Source: Xanthomonas fragariae (GTDB lineage: Bacteria > Pseudomonadota > Gammaproteobacteria > Xanthomonadales > Xanthomonadaceae). Taken from it: 64,000 nucleotides of DNA. The translations under genes were made by a program, and so were the position numbers. The notes under the pieces were generated by a model, which saw only the letters and a program-made list of their open reading frames with translations, searched no databases and was not told the DNA's origin. This document shows positions 47,801-56,078 of this stretch, piece by piece (positions within the stretch are counted from its first letter, which is position 1; every line of letters starts with the position of its first letter). Location of the stretch: NCBI RefSeq assembly GCF_017603965.1, contig NZ_CP071955.1, positions 1,364,001-1,428,000 on the forward strand, read 5' to 3'.

Positions 47801-48941
47801 CCTCGGCAGCCGGGTTCCAATGTGTGATGCGCCCGTCCGGGGTTTCGGCAACGATCGCCTCGCTGGAATGGCTGACCAGTGCGGCCAGTTCCATCTGCTT
47901 GCGCAGCACTTCTTCGCGGCGCAGTCCGTTACTGAAATACAGCACCAGCAAAGCGGCAAACAGCACCGATAAGGCCATCACCAATCCGCCGATCAGCCAG
48001 GGCGAAGTTTGATTGAGCGAGGCGACGAAGCTGGCGGTGGGGTGGGCGGTGATGACCCAGGTACGGCCGTAGATCCGCAACAACCGCACCACCGGAGGAC
48101 GCCGTGCACTGTCGCTTGCCGGGATGCCGCTACGATAGAAATTGTGGGTCGGCTCGTTGCGGTCGGACAGATCCAGCGCCACATCATTGCGATCGCCCAG
48201 CGCGCTGTGCACCATCTGCTCGACGCTGAAAGGCGCATATACCCAGCCGGTGGTGGCGACCATGTGCTGTTGCGGCGTCTGCAGCGGCATACCTTCGCGG
48301 TAGACCGCCAGCAACACCAGAAAGCCGGTCTCGCTGGGAACGCGGTAGCTAGACAGCGAGATCGGCGAGGTCATGATCGGCTCGCCGCTACGTGAGGCCT
48401 GCAAGGCCGCAGCACGACGTCGGGGTTCGGAGGCGATATCCAGACCGAGCGGGTGGTTGCCCGAAGATTCCGGCTCGAAATACAACACAATGTAGCGCTC
48501 GCCATCCCACGGCGCCAACGCACGCCGATGGATGTCCGGCGCGCCGTCGGCACGCGCGGCCTTCAGAAACTCGGCTTCGTCGGCGGGTGCGACACGATGG
48601 ATATAGCCGTAACCCAGCACCCCGGGAAACTCGCGCGGATAATCCCGCGAGCGACTGTACAAGGTGAAGCGCTCTCGACTGATGACCCCACTGCCGGCAC
48701 CGATCACTGCACCGCGTGCGCCGCGCAAGCCGTGCTCGAACGTATACATGCGCTCGCTGATATTACGCGCCAGAGTGAGCACGACATGTTGAAAACGTTG
48801 CTCGCGCTCGAGCTCGTTATGCCGCTGCAGCGAAACCCCGGTGACGATGGCGGCAATCAAGCCTGCGGTCAGGATCAGCAGTGCGCCAACAAACGCCCGG
48901 CGCCCATACTTCCTGCGCAGATCCCAGCTGCCATTCGGCAT
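44847..48941 (-). CDS. Hybrid sensor histidine kinase (CHASE-PAS-PAS-HisKA-HATPase-REC-REC-HPt)
   Basis: Membrane sensor kinase of 1364 residues. One helix at about 18-38 (AFVGALLILTAGLIAAIVTG) and another near 320-345 bracket a periplasmic CHASE domain (YSRSRDYPREFPGVLGYGYI). Two PAS domains follow (WNPAAEAMFGYTSEE and FNPAAEKLLGYNAQD). The HisKA phospho-His is His-653 in MSHEIRTPMN; the ATPase has N, G1 (DTGIGIS) and G2 (YGGSGLGLTIS) boxes. Receiver Asp residues are 943 (LLDWRMPD) and 1084 (LMDVQMPV), and the HPt His is 1231 (AHKLRGGAGTLAL). A full internal phosphorelay is thus present. The start at 48941 gives MPNGSWDLRRKYGRR; the frame stays open to 49058. Probable output is the adjacent HD-GYP regulator. 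Confidence 0.93.
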   Translation of the reverse strand: MPNGSWDLRRKYGRRAFVGALLILTAGLIAAIVTGVSLQRHNELEREQRFQHVVLTLARNISERMYTFEHGLRGARGAVIGAGSGVISRERFTLYSRSRDYPREFPGVLGYGYIHRVAPADEAEFLKAARADGAPDIHRRALAPWDGERYIVLYFEPESSGNHPLGLDIASEPRRRAAALQASRSGEPIMTSPISLSSYRVPSETGFLVLLAVYREGMPLQTPQQHMVATTGWVYAPFSVEQMVHSALGDRNDVALDLSDRNEPTHNFYRSGIPASDSARRPPVVRLLRIYGRTWVITAHPTASFVASLNQTSPWLIGGLVMALSVLFAALLVLYFSNGLRREEVLRKQMELAALVSHSSEAIVAETPDGRITHWNPAAEAMFGYTSEEAIGQDLTTLLWPQPYAVPEIDNADDARPAAVAAAQSMRHRNGHQVYVLASKAPIIEREGTLSGHSHFFRDISERLHSHQRIIDLNASLEHQVAERTSELVKFSVLQRAILAHAGYAIIATDSSGFVTLFNPAAEKLLGYNAQDVIGRRKASQFVEPEELQKRAHMLSDQTGTPVAHTLEAVAALTSLGRSDTSEWTYVSQDGRRLPVLLTLSTLRDDHDQVIGYLGMAVDLTEQKLHEKQLRLAMDAAKSANQSKSDFLANMSHEIRTPMNAILGMLYLLQRSELPGAAQDMVTKIDRSARTLLEIINDILDFSKIEAGRIDLERAPFDLNQLFDNIADLMRSSLSAKPVEMIVEPLPRDSRWLLGDALRINQVLVNLVGNAIKFTEQGEVVVSVRRFPSGDTNKLKLLFSVRDTGIGISKEKQSLIFSPFLQADTSTSRRYGGSGLGLTISRRLIELMGGELEVESVPGRGSEFYFVVTLEKSAPPQAQRDLPALPPEAMPRVLIADDHDAALHNLVRIATELGWRVDAVASGQAALQAIEQASQPYDIFLLDWRMPDIDGVAIARQIRARAVPGPHPVIVMVTAYERRLLEQHPEQQDLDAVMTKPVTSAALHRLVEQLVDERHGARLATPTFVARRLEGAHLLLVDDSEINCEVAQRILEGEGAMVTVAHDGEQAVSTLKRAPDLFHLVLMDVQMPVVDGYEATRRLRQIPALASLPVIALTAGAFRPQQEKALEAGMNGFIAKPFNVEELVSVIRHFLQPGMRRIPSLPHETEGYAGPEWEHSDPELLDATRARSLWREREPYARYLLKLLRDNPDPAEVAAEHLRNNELSAIGAMAHKLRGGAGTLALPALAGAAGDLETRIDEGQDITSSLIALKDTMQRTAEAIHAFVHSSDSDQATDDDGIALDADSLQILEAALASDDADKIDQALLICAPRLSRNLQEALQRAIEDFDFRRAEASLRDWQATHPR

Positions 48942-49090
48942 GTTCGATCCTTTGCCTTGCCTGTTGCGTGCCCAGTGCCTTGGCCGACAGCAATGTCGGC
49001 CTCGTGGTACCGCTCGACGATGATCTGGATGTGCGCAGCTTCCCCTATGCCTGCACACTAACCCGGTATGCGATCAACGTCTTCAGTGAA

Positions 49091-50395
49091 TCAGAACGAG
49101 AGCCAGATCGACAGTGCGTGAAGAACAAGGCCAATCAATCCACCGACCAACGTTCCATTGAAGCGAATGTATTGCAGATCGCGTCCGACACCCAATTCCA
49201 ATTGTTCGACGAGGTGACGTTCGTCCCAACTTTTCATCGTCGATGCAATGTGTTTGGTCACCGATGCACGCAATCGTGCAGTGAGTTTGTCTGCGGCCTG
49301 CAACATATGCTGGTTAAGTGCTTCACGTAGCGACGGATCCTGCGACAAGGCCTGACCGAGCGATTGCATGGAGCGCTCCATGTGCGCGGCCATCGACGAT
49401 TGTTCGCGCGCCAGGTCATTGCGCAGTGCGTCGCGAATCTCGCCCCACAGTCCTTGCACATACTCCTGCAGTGCCGGATGTTCGATCGCGCGTTGCTTGA
49501 GCTCTTCCACGCGCACGGCCATTTCCGGTTCGTCGCGCAGGCGCGCGATGTAGCGCTGCAACCACGCTTCATAGTCGAGCCTGATCGGATGCTCGGGCGT
49601 TTTAAGGATGTCCTGCAGCTCTTCGATCGCAGCGCGCGCCATGCGATCGGCCAGGCTGTCGCCGATCTCTTCGATCGGCTTGACCCAGTTCACCGTGCCG
49701 ACCAACTTGGGCCACTCGCGCCGCGCGTAACGTACGATCAGCGCAGAGGCGCGCGTCTTGACCTGTTCCTGGTCCAGCCATTCGCCCAGGCGCAGCAACA
49801 CTTCGTCCAGCAGTTTCTGATGGCGCCCGTCAGTGGTGAGTAACGCCATGACATCGCCGATGGTGGCGGCAGCATTCCATTTGCGCAGACGGTCGACCAC
49901 GAAGCCCTGAATGGCGCGCCGCACCGCAGCTTCGTCCAGCAGCTCCAGTGCCTGCAACATCCAGCTGCGTGCCATCTGTGCGAGCATGCGCGCCTGCTCG
50001 GGCTTTGCCAGCCATTCGCCCAAGCGGCTGGCTGGATCGAAGATGCGCAGCTTTTCCATCAGTGAAGCCGGCGCCAGGAACTGGTCACGCACGAACACGG
50101 CCAGGCCATCGGCAAGACGGTCCTTGCCACGTGGCAGGATCGCGGTATGCGGAATCGGCAAGCCCATCGGCCGGCGGAACAGCGCCACGACCGCAAACCA
50201 GTCGGCCAGTGCGCCGACCGTGGCCGCCTCGCAGAAGGCCGACACCCATGCCCACACGCCTTGTTCACCCATCAGGTGACTGACGACAAAGCCGGAGAAC
50301 ATGGCCAGCAGCAGAGCGACCGCCAACCGCTTCATGCGCTGCAGCTGGGCGCGACGGGGATCGATGGGACTGGGAGTGCTAACGCTTGGTTCCAT
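49091..50395 (-). CDS. DUF445 family membrane protein (YjiN-like)
   Basis: A 434-residue protein with an N-terminal helix pair (KRLAVALLLAMFSGFVVSHL, VSAFCEAATVGALADWFAVV), the typical ALADWFAVVALFRRPMGLPIPHTAI motif region, a long helical soluble middle, and a C-terminal helix (GTLVGGLIGLVLHALSIWL). Both hydrophobic ends and the motif are diagnostic of DUF445; molecular function is not established. It is monocistronic, 149 bp before the kinase start on the same strand. Confidence 0.9.
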   Translation of the reverse strand: MEPSVSTPSPIDPRRAQLQRMKRLAVALLLAMFSGFVVSHLMGEQGVWAWVSAFCEAATVGALADWFAVVALFRRPMGLPIPHTAILPRGKDRLADGLAVFVRDQFLAPASLMEKLRIFDPASRLGEWLAKPEQARMLAQMARSWMLQALELLDEAAVRRAIQGFVVDRLRKWNAAATIGDVMALLTTDGRHQKLLDEVLLRLGEWLDQEQVKTRASALIVRYARREWPKLVGTVNWVKPIEEIGDSLADRMARAAIEELQDILKTPEHPIRLDYEAWLQRYIARLRDEPEMAVRVEELKQRAIEHPALQEYVQGLWGEIRDALRNDLAREQSSMAAHMERSMQSLGQALSQDPSLREALNQHMLQAADKLTARLRASVTKHIASTMKSWDERHLVEQLELGVGRDLQYIRFNGTLVGGLIGLVLHALSIWLSF

Positions 50396-50582
50396 GCGCT
50401 AAGTGTACCTAGTCGCGTGCGGGCGGTATGTCCACGGCAGCGCGTTGCGCTGCGGGCAATACCCAACGCAAGCATGCTGTTGCCTCGCAGGAGCGCCTGT
50501 GGCGCGATGGGACGACCGAGTAGGTCAGGTGCGCTCCTACGAGCAGCTGCGTTGCTTGCGCCAGGCAGGCGATCGGTCGTGC

Positions 50583-50767
50583 CTAGCTGCGCAAACGCTC
50601 CAACTGCGATTGCAGTGCGGCGACGTTGGATTGCAGTGCAGCGTTTTCATCTTCCAGCTCGGTGATGCGGCGCTGCAGGGCTTTCACGTCACCGCGTTCG
50701 GCTTGGCCACCGTCGGCCTAGTCCGGCTTGTCAGCGCCTCGTGCTCGTCGGGCGTCAGCGGGTCCAT
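50583..50767 (-). pseudogene. Degenerate small coiled-coil gene
   Basis: On the minus strand MDPLTPDEHEALTSRTRPTV starts at 50767. In a shifted frame a coiled-coil ending reads LQRRITELEDENAALQSNVA then ALQSQLERLRS with a TAG at 50583. The two halves do not share one frame, so this looks like a frameshifted small gene. No family is recognised. The rest of 50396-50961 holds no other gene. Confidence 0.35.
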
Positions 50768-50961
50768 GCAGGCTTTGAGTTCTTCATTTGACAACGATGT
50801 TCATGCGGAAACTGCGGGGCGGGCATTGTAGTGAGCCACTCTTAAATCCTGTCCGCTTCGGCGCGCATGCCGTTTGCGATGCGGTGTCGTCGGAGCCAAG
50901 CGGCGGTTCGGCTAGACTGGCGCCGGAACGTTCCATTGCGTTGCGCGAGGATGATGTTGGT

Positions 50962-53900
50962 ATGGCAGACCCGTTCGATCAGGCAGTTCTCGACTATTGG
51001 CACAGCGTCGAATTCTTCAACGTCTACGATCTCGACGAACAATTGGAGGAAGCCCGCAAAAGAGGGCCTGTGCATCTGCTTGGACCGGAACAAATGGTTG
51101 ACGGCACGTGGCAATCGGCGAGCGATGCGCCACGGCTGCTGTATCTGCTGCCTTTCCGCGCGACGGAAGCAACCCGGATTGTCGCAGCACAGCTTTCGGG
51201 GCCGGCATCGTCGTCCATTGCCCATGCACGCGATAGTGAACTGTCTGCGGATGGCTTCACATGCTTTGCGAAACTCAAGCTCAGTGCCGATGGGCGTCCG
51301 GACGTTGACAGAATCAGCTTTTCTGCATTGCCATGGGCCATGGGCCAGTTGCAGGCAGGGTCGCTGGATCGTCTGTCGATGGCTCAGTTCGAGGCCGACG
51401 CTGGCGCGCTTTCGTTCGAGCTGAAGCAGGCGCTCTGTGCCGACACGGCGGTATTCGATGCGGCTGCGCTGTCGGCGTTGGTGGAGCGGCTGGTGCAGTG
51501 GGCGGGCTACCGGCCGCCCGCCGACAGAGCATGGGCGTGGATGGAGGTGTTGCAGAAGCCGGCCCCGCCGGCCTCGTCCGCATCTCAGGCCGACTCCGCC
51601 GCTAACGACGAAGAGGCCTCGGGCGAAGACGAAGGCAAGGATCTGCCGATACTCAACAGTTTCTTCGTCCACGACCTCAATCAAGCCATGCAGGCGCTCA
51701 GGCAACCGGCGCCGCCGCGTGCATTGCAGGCCTATCTGGCCGATACCGATGTGCAAAAGCTGGATCTGGACAGTCCACAGGGGCAGTCGCACGTTCTGGA
51801 AACGCTGCGGCCGGGCAATGCCATCGGCGGCCGTTGGCCATCGCTGCCTGGCCAATGCCAGTCGCTGATGCAGCAGTTCGCCTTGAACAAAATGAAGGCG
51901 CTCGAACCCGGCCAGATTCTGGCGGTCAACGGGCCGCCGGGAACCGGCAAGACTACGTTGCTGCGCGATCTGGTCGCGCATTTGGTGGTGGAGCGCGCCG
52001 GTGTGCTGGCAGGGCTGAGCAATGCCCGGCAGGGATTGTCGACCGAGACGTTGGAGATGGATGTGTTGGGTAAGCGCGCGTACAAACTGGCGCCCGCGTT
52101 GACCGGCTATGAAATCGTGGTCGCCTCCACCAACAACGGCGCGGTCGAGAATCTATCGTTGGAGCTGCCGCAATGCAGCGGCATCGATCCGGCGTTGCGC
52201 GATTCCTTGCGCTATTTTCAGCCGGTTGCCACCAAATATGCCGGCAGTCATGCCAGCAAGTGCTGGAAGGTTCCGCAGCCGCCGGTGTGGGGCCTGATTT
52301 CCGCTGCGCTGGGCAAAAAAGCCAACTGCACGCGCTTCGAGGATATTTTCAATTACCGCTCGGTCAAGCCTGAGGAACGCCCGGAAAAGTATCTAGCAAA
52401 AGCCAAGGTAGACCATGCTGCCTGGGAGAAAGCCGATGCCCAGACCTATTGGCGCTACCGCGAAACGCTCAGTGCGCCAACGAGCTTCAAGACTGCGCAA
52501 GAGACATTCATCGAGGCGCGGGCTGCATATGAAAAAGAACATGCAGCGCTCGTGCGACTGGAAGCGGCACTGCGTCAGGTGCATGCCGACTGGGAGCGCG
52601 TGCGCGTCTTGTGCGACGGTCTGCCACGGTTCGATTCACTGCACTTGACCGAACTCGCAGCAGCGGCAGGCGGTCTGGCGCAACGCGCGCAGGAAGACGC
52701 AGACAGTCTTGAGCGCCGCATGCCGCCGAAATGGTTGCGCTGGTTGTTGCAGGTCTTCAACGCCAAGCGCTACCGGCAGTGGTGCGCGTATTGCGATCTT
52801 GCGGTGGCGCTGCGCCGGCTTGCGCAGGACACCGAAGTAGTGGCGCAGCAATGCGCAGCTGCCGATGTGGCGATCTGGGATGGCAATGCCCTGGACAGTC
52901 ATGCCAATCAGGCCAACGCGTTCTGGCAAGGGCCGCGCCTGAATCGGTCGCGCAATGCACTGTTCGCTGCTGCCATGGCCTTGCATGAAGCGTTCTTCCT
53001 GGAGGCGCAGCCGAACATCGCCTCCGCGATTTCCAATTTTCCGTCACACCCGGCCGCATCCGGCAACGATGCAAAGGCGCTGTGGCAATGGTTGTTCATG
53101 CTGACACCGGTGGTGTCGACCACGTTTGCCTCGGTGCGTCGCCAGTTCGCCGGCATCGGCAGCGAAGACCTGGGCTGGCTGATCGTCGATGAGGCAGGCC
53201 AGGCGCCACCGCAGGCTGCGGTGGGCGCCATCATGCGGTCGCAGCGTGTGGTGGTGGTGGGCGATCCGCTGCAAATTCCGCCAGTGGTGACCCACGGCAC
53301 GCGTTTGTTGCAGGTGCTTGGCGATCATTGGCTCAAGCAGCGGCATGCGCGGTATGCGATGGACAAACATTCGGTGCAGACCTTGGCCGATCGAGGCTAT
53401 GCCTTTGGCGTACGCCATCCCAACAGTCCGGAGAGTTTCATCGGCGTGCCGTTGGTGATGCATCGTCGCTGCGACGCGCCGATGTTCGGGATCGCCAATC
53501 AGATCGCCTATGCCAATCGGATGAAGCATGCCAAGAACGGCGGTGCCGCCGTCCATCCGACGTTGGGGCCGAGCAGTTGGTGGCATGTCGATGCAATGAG
53601 CGAGGACGGCAGCAAATTCGTGCCTGCGCAGGCGCAACGATTGTTCGCTGCGCTGGTGGATCTGTACATCAGTCAGGCGACCACGCGCGATCGGCGCATA
53701 CCGGATGTCTTCGTGATTACACCATTTCGGGAGGTCAAGCGAGGCTTGTGCGCGCTGCTCTGCGAGCGGGCCAACTGGGTCCAGGCGCTTGCCGGCAGAT
53801 CGCTGCCGGTGCCGACGAAGGCAAATCTGGAGCAGCTGGCCTCTAACATCGGCACTGTGCACACGTTCCAGGGCAAGGAGCGCGACATCGTGTTCTTCGT

Positions 53901-54093
53901 GCTCGGCTGCGATTCAAGCCATTCCGGTGCGATCGATTGGGTCAGCAACGAGCCCAATATCCTCAATGTCGCAGTCACCCGGGCCAAGCAACATTTGTAT
54001 GTGATCGGCGATCGCAAGCTTTGGGGCAATAAACGCTATTTCGATACCGCACTGGCCCTGTTGAAGGACTTCCATGCTGGGTGTGCCGCTTGA
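50962..54093 (+). CDS. Large SF1-type DEAD/DEAH helicase-like ATPase
   Basis: A 1043-residue protein. Residues 1-300 are an N-terminal region without known motifs. Walker A is GPPGTGKTT at 324-332. The long insertion (about 430-660) has a helical, coiled-coil-like part (QETFIEARAAYEKEHAALVR). Walker B and motif II are LIVDEAGQAPPQ (Asp-743/Glu-744), motif III is VVVGDPLQIPP, and the C-terminal UPF1-like motifs are TVHTFQGKERDIVFFVLG and NVAVTRAKQHLYVIGD. Motifs are complete, so ATPase/helicase activity is plausible; nucleic-acid substrate and role are unknown. The ATG at 50962 (MADPFDQAVLDYW) is preferred to the longer open frame. It converges with an aminotransferase gene and stands alone. 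Confidence 0.85.
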   Translation: MADPFDQAVLDYWHSVEFFNVYDLDEQLEEARKRGPVHLLGPEQMVDGTWQSASDAPRLLYLLPFRATEATRIVAAQLSGPASSSIAHARDSELSADGFTCFAKLKLSADGRPDVDRISFSALPWAMGQLQAGSLDRLSMAQFEADAGALSFELKQALCADTAVFDAAALSALVERLVQWAGYRPPADRAWAWMEVLQKPAPPASSASQADSAANDEEASGEDEGKDLPILNSFFVHDLNQAMQALRQPAPPRALQAYLADTDVQKLDLDSPQGQSHVLETLRPGNAIGGRWPSLPGQCQSLMQQFALNKMKALEPGQILAVNGPPGTGKTTLLRDLVAHLVVERAGVLAGLSNARQGLSTETLEMDVLGKRAYKLAPALTGYEIVVASTNNGAVENLSLELPQCSGIDPALRDSLRYFQPVATKYAGSHASKCWKVPQPPVWGLISAALGKKANCTRFEDIFNYRSVKPEERPEKYLAKAKVDHAAWEKADAQTYWRYRETLSAPTSFKTAQETFIEARAAYEKEHAALVRLEAALRQVHADWERVRVLCDGLPRFDSLHLTELAAAAGGLAQRAQEDADSLERRMPPKWLRWLLQVFNAKRYRQWCAYCDLAVALRRLAQDTEVVAQQCAAADVAIWDGNALDSHANQANAFWQGPRLNRSRNALFAAAMALHEAFFLEAQPNIASAISNFPSHPAASGNDAKALWQWLFMLTPVVSTTFASVRRQFAGIGSEDLGWLIVDEAGQAPPQAAVGAIMRSQRVVVVGDPLQIPPVVTHGTRLLQVLGDHWLKQRHARYAMDKHSVQTLADRGYAFGVRHPNSPESFIGVPLVMHRRCDAPMFGIANQIAYANRMKHAKNGGAAVHPTLGPSSWWHVDAMSEDGSKFVPAQAQRLFAALVDLYISQATTRDRRIPDVFVITPFREVKRGLCALLCERANWVQALAGRSLPVPTKANLEQLASNIGTVHTFQGKERDIVFFVLGCDSSHSGAIDWVSNEPNILNVAVTRAKQHLYVIGDRKLWGNKRYFDTALALLKDFHAGCAA

Positions 54094-54152
54094 TTGCGGC
54101 ATGCTGCACAGCAGGATCTGTTCGTAATCAAGTCGCTGCAATCGGAGCAGAT

Positions 54153-55505
54153 TCAAACGGTGCTGCGCAGGATGGTGCTCAGCGTCTGGACCATCTGCCC
54201 GATCTGTTCGGGGGTGACGATCAGCGGGGGCGACAGCGCGATGACATCGCCAGTGATGCGCACCAGCAGGCCGCCGTCGTGGAAGCAGCGCTCGAACACC
54301 TCGTAGCCGCGTGCACCGGGTGCGCCGTCGCGTGGGGCCAGTTCGATCGCACCGATCAGGCCGATGTTGCGGATGTCGATGACGTGCGGCAGGCCGCGCA
54401 GGCTGTGCAGCGCATCTTCCCACTGCGGGCCGAGCGAGATCGCGCGCGCGAACAGATCCTCTTCGGCATAGGTGTCCAGCGCGGCGATCGCCGCAGCGCA
54501 GGCCAGCGGGTGACCGGAATAGGTGTAGCCGTGGAATAGCTCGATTGCGTTCTGCGGCCCGTGCATGAAGGCATCGTGGATCGCATCGGCCACCAGCACC
54601 GCGCCCATCGGCACGGTGCCGCTGGTCAGCCCCTTGGCGGCGGTGATCAGGTCCGGCGTGACGCCGAAACGCTGCGCGGCGAAGGCCTCGCCAACCCGGC
54701 CGAAACCGGTGATCACCTCATCGAACACCAGTACGATGCCGTGGCGGTCGCAGATGGCGCGTAGCCGCTGCAAATAACCCTCCGGCGGCAGGATCACCCC
54801 GGCCGAGCCAGACACCGGTTCGACGAACACCGCCGCGATGGTGGACGCATCGTGCAGGGTGATCAGCCGTTCCAGATCCTCGGCCAGTTCCGCGCCATGG
54901 GTGGGCAGGCCGCGTGAGTAGGCATTGCGTTCGATATCCAGGGTGTGGCGCAGATGGTCGGTGCCGGCCAGCAACGGGCCGAACCACTTGCGGTTGTTGG
55001 GCAGCCCGCCGATCGACATGCCGCCAAATCCTACTCCGTGATAGGCCTTCTCACGGCCGATGAAGCGGGTGCGTTGCACCTCGCCGCGCAAACGGTGATA
55101 GGCGAGCACGATCTTCATCGCGCTATCCACCGCCTCCGAGCCGGAGTTGGTGAAGAACACATGGCCCAGATCGGGTGGTGCGATCGCGGCCAGCCGCTGC
55201 GCCAGCACGAACGGCAACGGTGAGCCCATCTGGAAGGTCGGGGCGAAATCCAGCGTGCCGGCCTGCGCGCGGATCGCCGCCACGATGCGTTCGCGGGCAT
55301 GCCCGGCGTTGCAGCACCATAGCCCGGCGGTGCCATCCAGAATCTGGCGGCCGTCGACATCGCGGTAGTACATGCCGGCGGCCGAGGCCAGCAGGCGAGG
55401 GCGCGCCTTGAACTGGCGGTTGGCGGTAAATGGCATCCAGAACGCATCCAATTGCGCAGGTGTCTGCAGCGCGTGCGCGTCATCGTTGGGAAGGTGGTCG
55501 TGCAT
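54153..55505 (-). CDS. Omega-amino acid:pyruvate aminotransferase (class III)
   Basis: PLP enzyme of 450 residues close to beta-alanine/omega-amino acid:pyruvate transaminases: start region DAFWMPFTANRQFKARPRLL, FFTNSGSEAVDSAMKI, AVFVEPVSGSAGV, the pyridine-binding Asp in LVFDEVITGFGRVG, and the Schiff-base Lys-291 in LITAAKGLTSGTVPMGAV. The start at 55505 has GGAG 7 nt upstream; an in-frame Met lies four codons earlier. Likely role is catabolism of beta-alanine or related amines, inferred from family. It is unlinked to the aminotransferase at 11175. Confidence 0.92.
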   Translation of the reverse strand: MHDHLPNDDAHALQTPAQLDAFWMPFTANRQFKARPRLLASAAGMYYRDVDGRQILDGTAGLWCCNAGHARERIVAAIRAQAGTLDFAPTFQMGSPLPFVLAQRLAAIAPPDLGHVFFTNSGSEAVDSAMKIVLAYHRLRGEVQRTRFIGREKAYHGVGFGGMSIGGLPNNRKWFGPLLAGTDHLRHTLDIERNAYSRGLPTHGAELAEDLERLITLHDASTIAAVFVEPVSGSAGVILPPEGYLQRLRAICDRHGIVLVFDEVITGFGRVGEAFAAQRFGVTPDLITAAKGLTSGTVPMGAVLVADAIHDAFMHGPQNAIELFHGYTYSGHPLACAAAIAALDTYAEEDLFARAISLGPQWEDALHSLRGLPHVIDIRNIGLIGAIELAPRDGAPGARGYEVFERCFHDGGLLVRITGDVIALSPPLIVTPEQIGQMVQTLSTILRSTV

Positions 55506-55914
55506 TGCAGACTCCATCGCTTGGGATGGCCCGACTGTACGGCAGCCGTCGTGTCGGCTGTCACCCCGGTGGACGCCGATTGCAGATGCCGGTTTCGAGA
55601 CGTGTCTGGCGGGGTATGCGAGAACCCGTCAATGCGTCGCAGCGTCGGCCGCTAACCTCAAGGAACGTTTGTGTAACGTGGGCTGTGGCGGTGCGTGCAA
55701 CGCTGCGAAGCGGTGCCGAGCATTGCAAAGATGCGGGGATCGCCGATGATGCGCCAGACCGCTGCCGGTCGGGTCTTGTAGTCGCCGCTGCCGACGCGCA
55801 ACACCTCGTTCGATCGCAGCCGTCAATCGTATCTGGAGCGGCTGACAGCCCGTTGCCAGCGCCCGTGGGGCGATCGCGCAGCCGGGGTGTCAGTTGCGAT
55901 TATCGAAGTTTATT
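55506..55914. other. Intergenic, no gene seen
   Basis: About 410 bp upstream of the aminotransferase start and left of the second MITE. Short open frames exist but none has a convincing start, length or family character. The promoter of the aminotransferase gene should lie at its left side. Confidence 0.4.
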
Positions 55915-55917
55915 TTA

Positions 55918-56055
55918 GAGCGGCCAACAAAACTGCTGCGCCGCCAGGCGGGCGCGGCCGGTGCTCGGAATCGGCGTGTACCACGCGTACACTGCGATTC
56001 CTCCGCGCCGTCCGCACTTACCTGACGACTGCTCGCTACGTTTTGTTAGTCGCTC
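55918..56055. mobile_element. MITE copy 2 (138 bp), inverted relative to copy 1
   Basis: It is flanked by a perfect TTA duplication (55915-55917 and 56056-56058), with ends GAGCGGCCAACAAAAC and, inverted, GAGCGACTAACAAAAC. Its reverse complement aligns with the 17487 element along the whole length, including the internal hairpin (55967-56001). Its right end lies 23 bp before the OFA transporter start. Confidence 0.87.
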
Positions 56056-56078
56056 TTAAGTTTTTTGGGGAATCGCGA

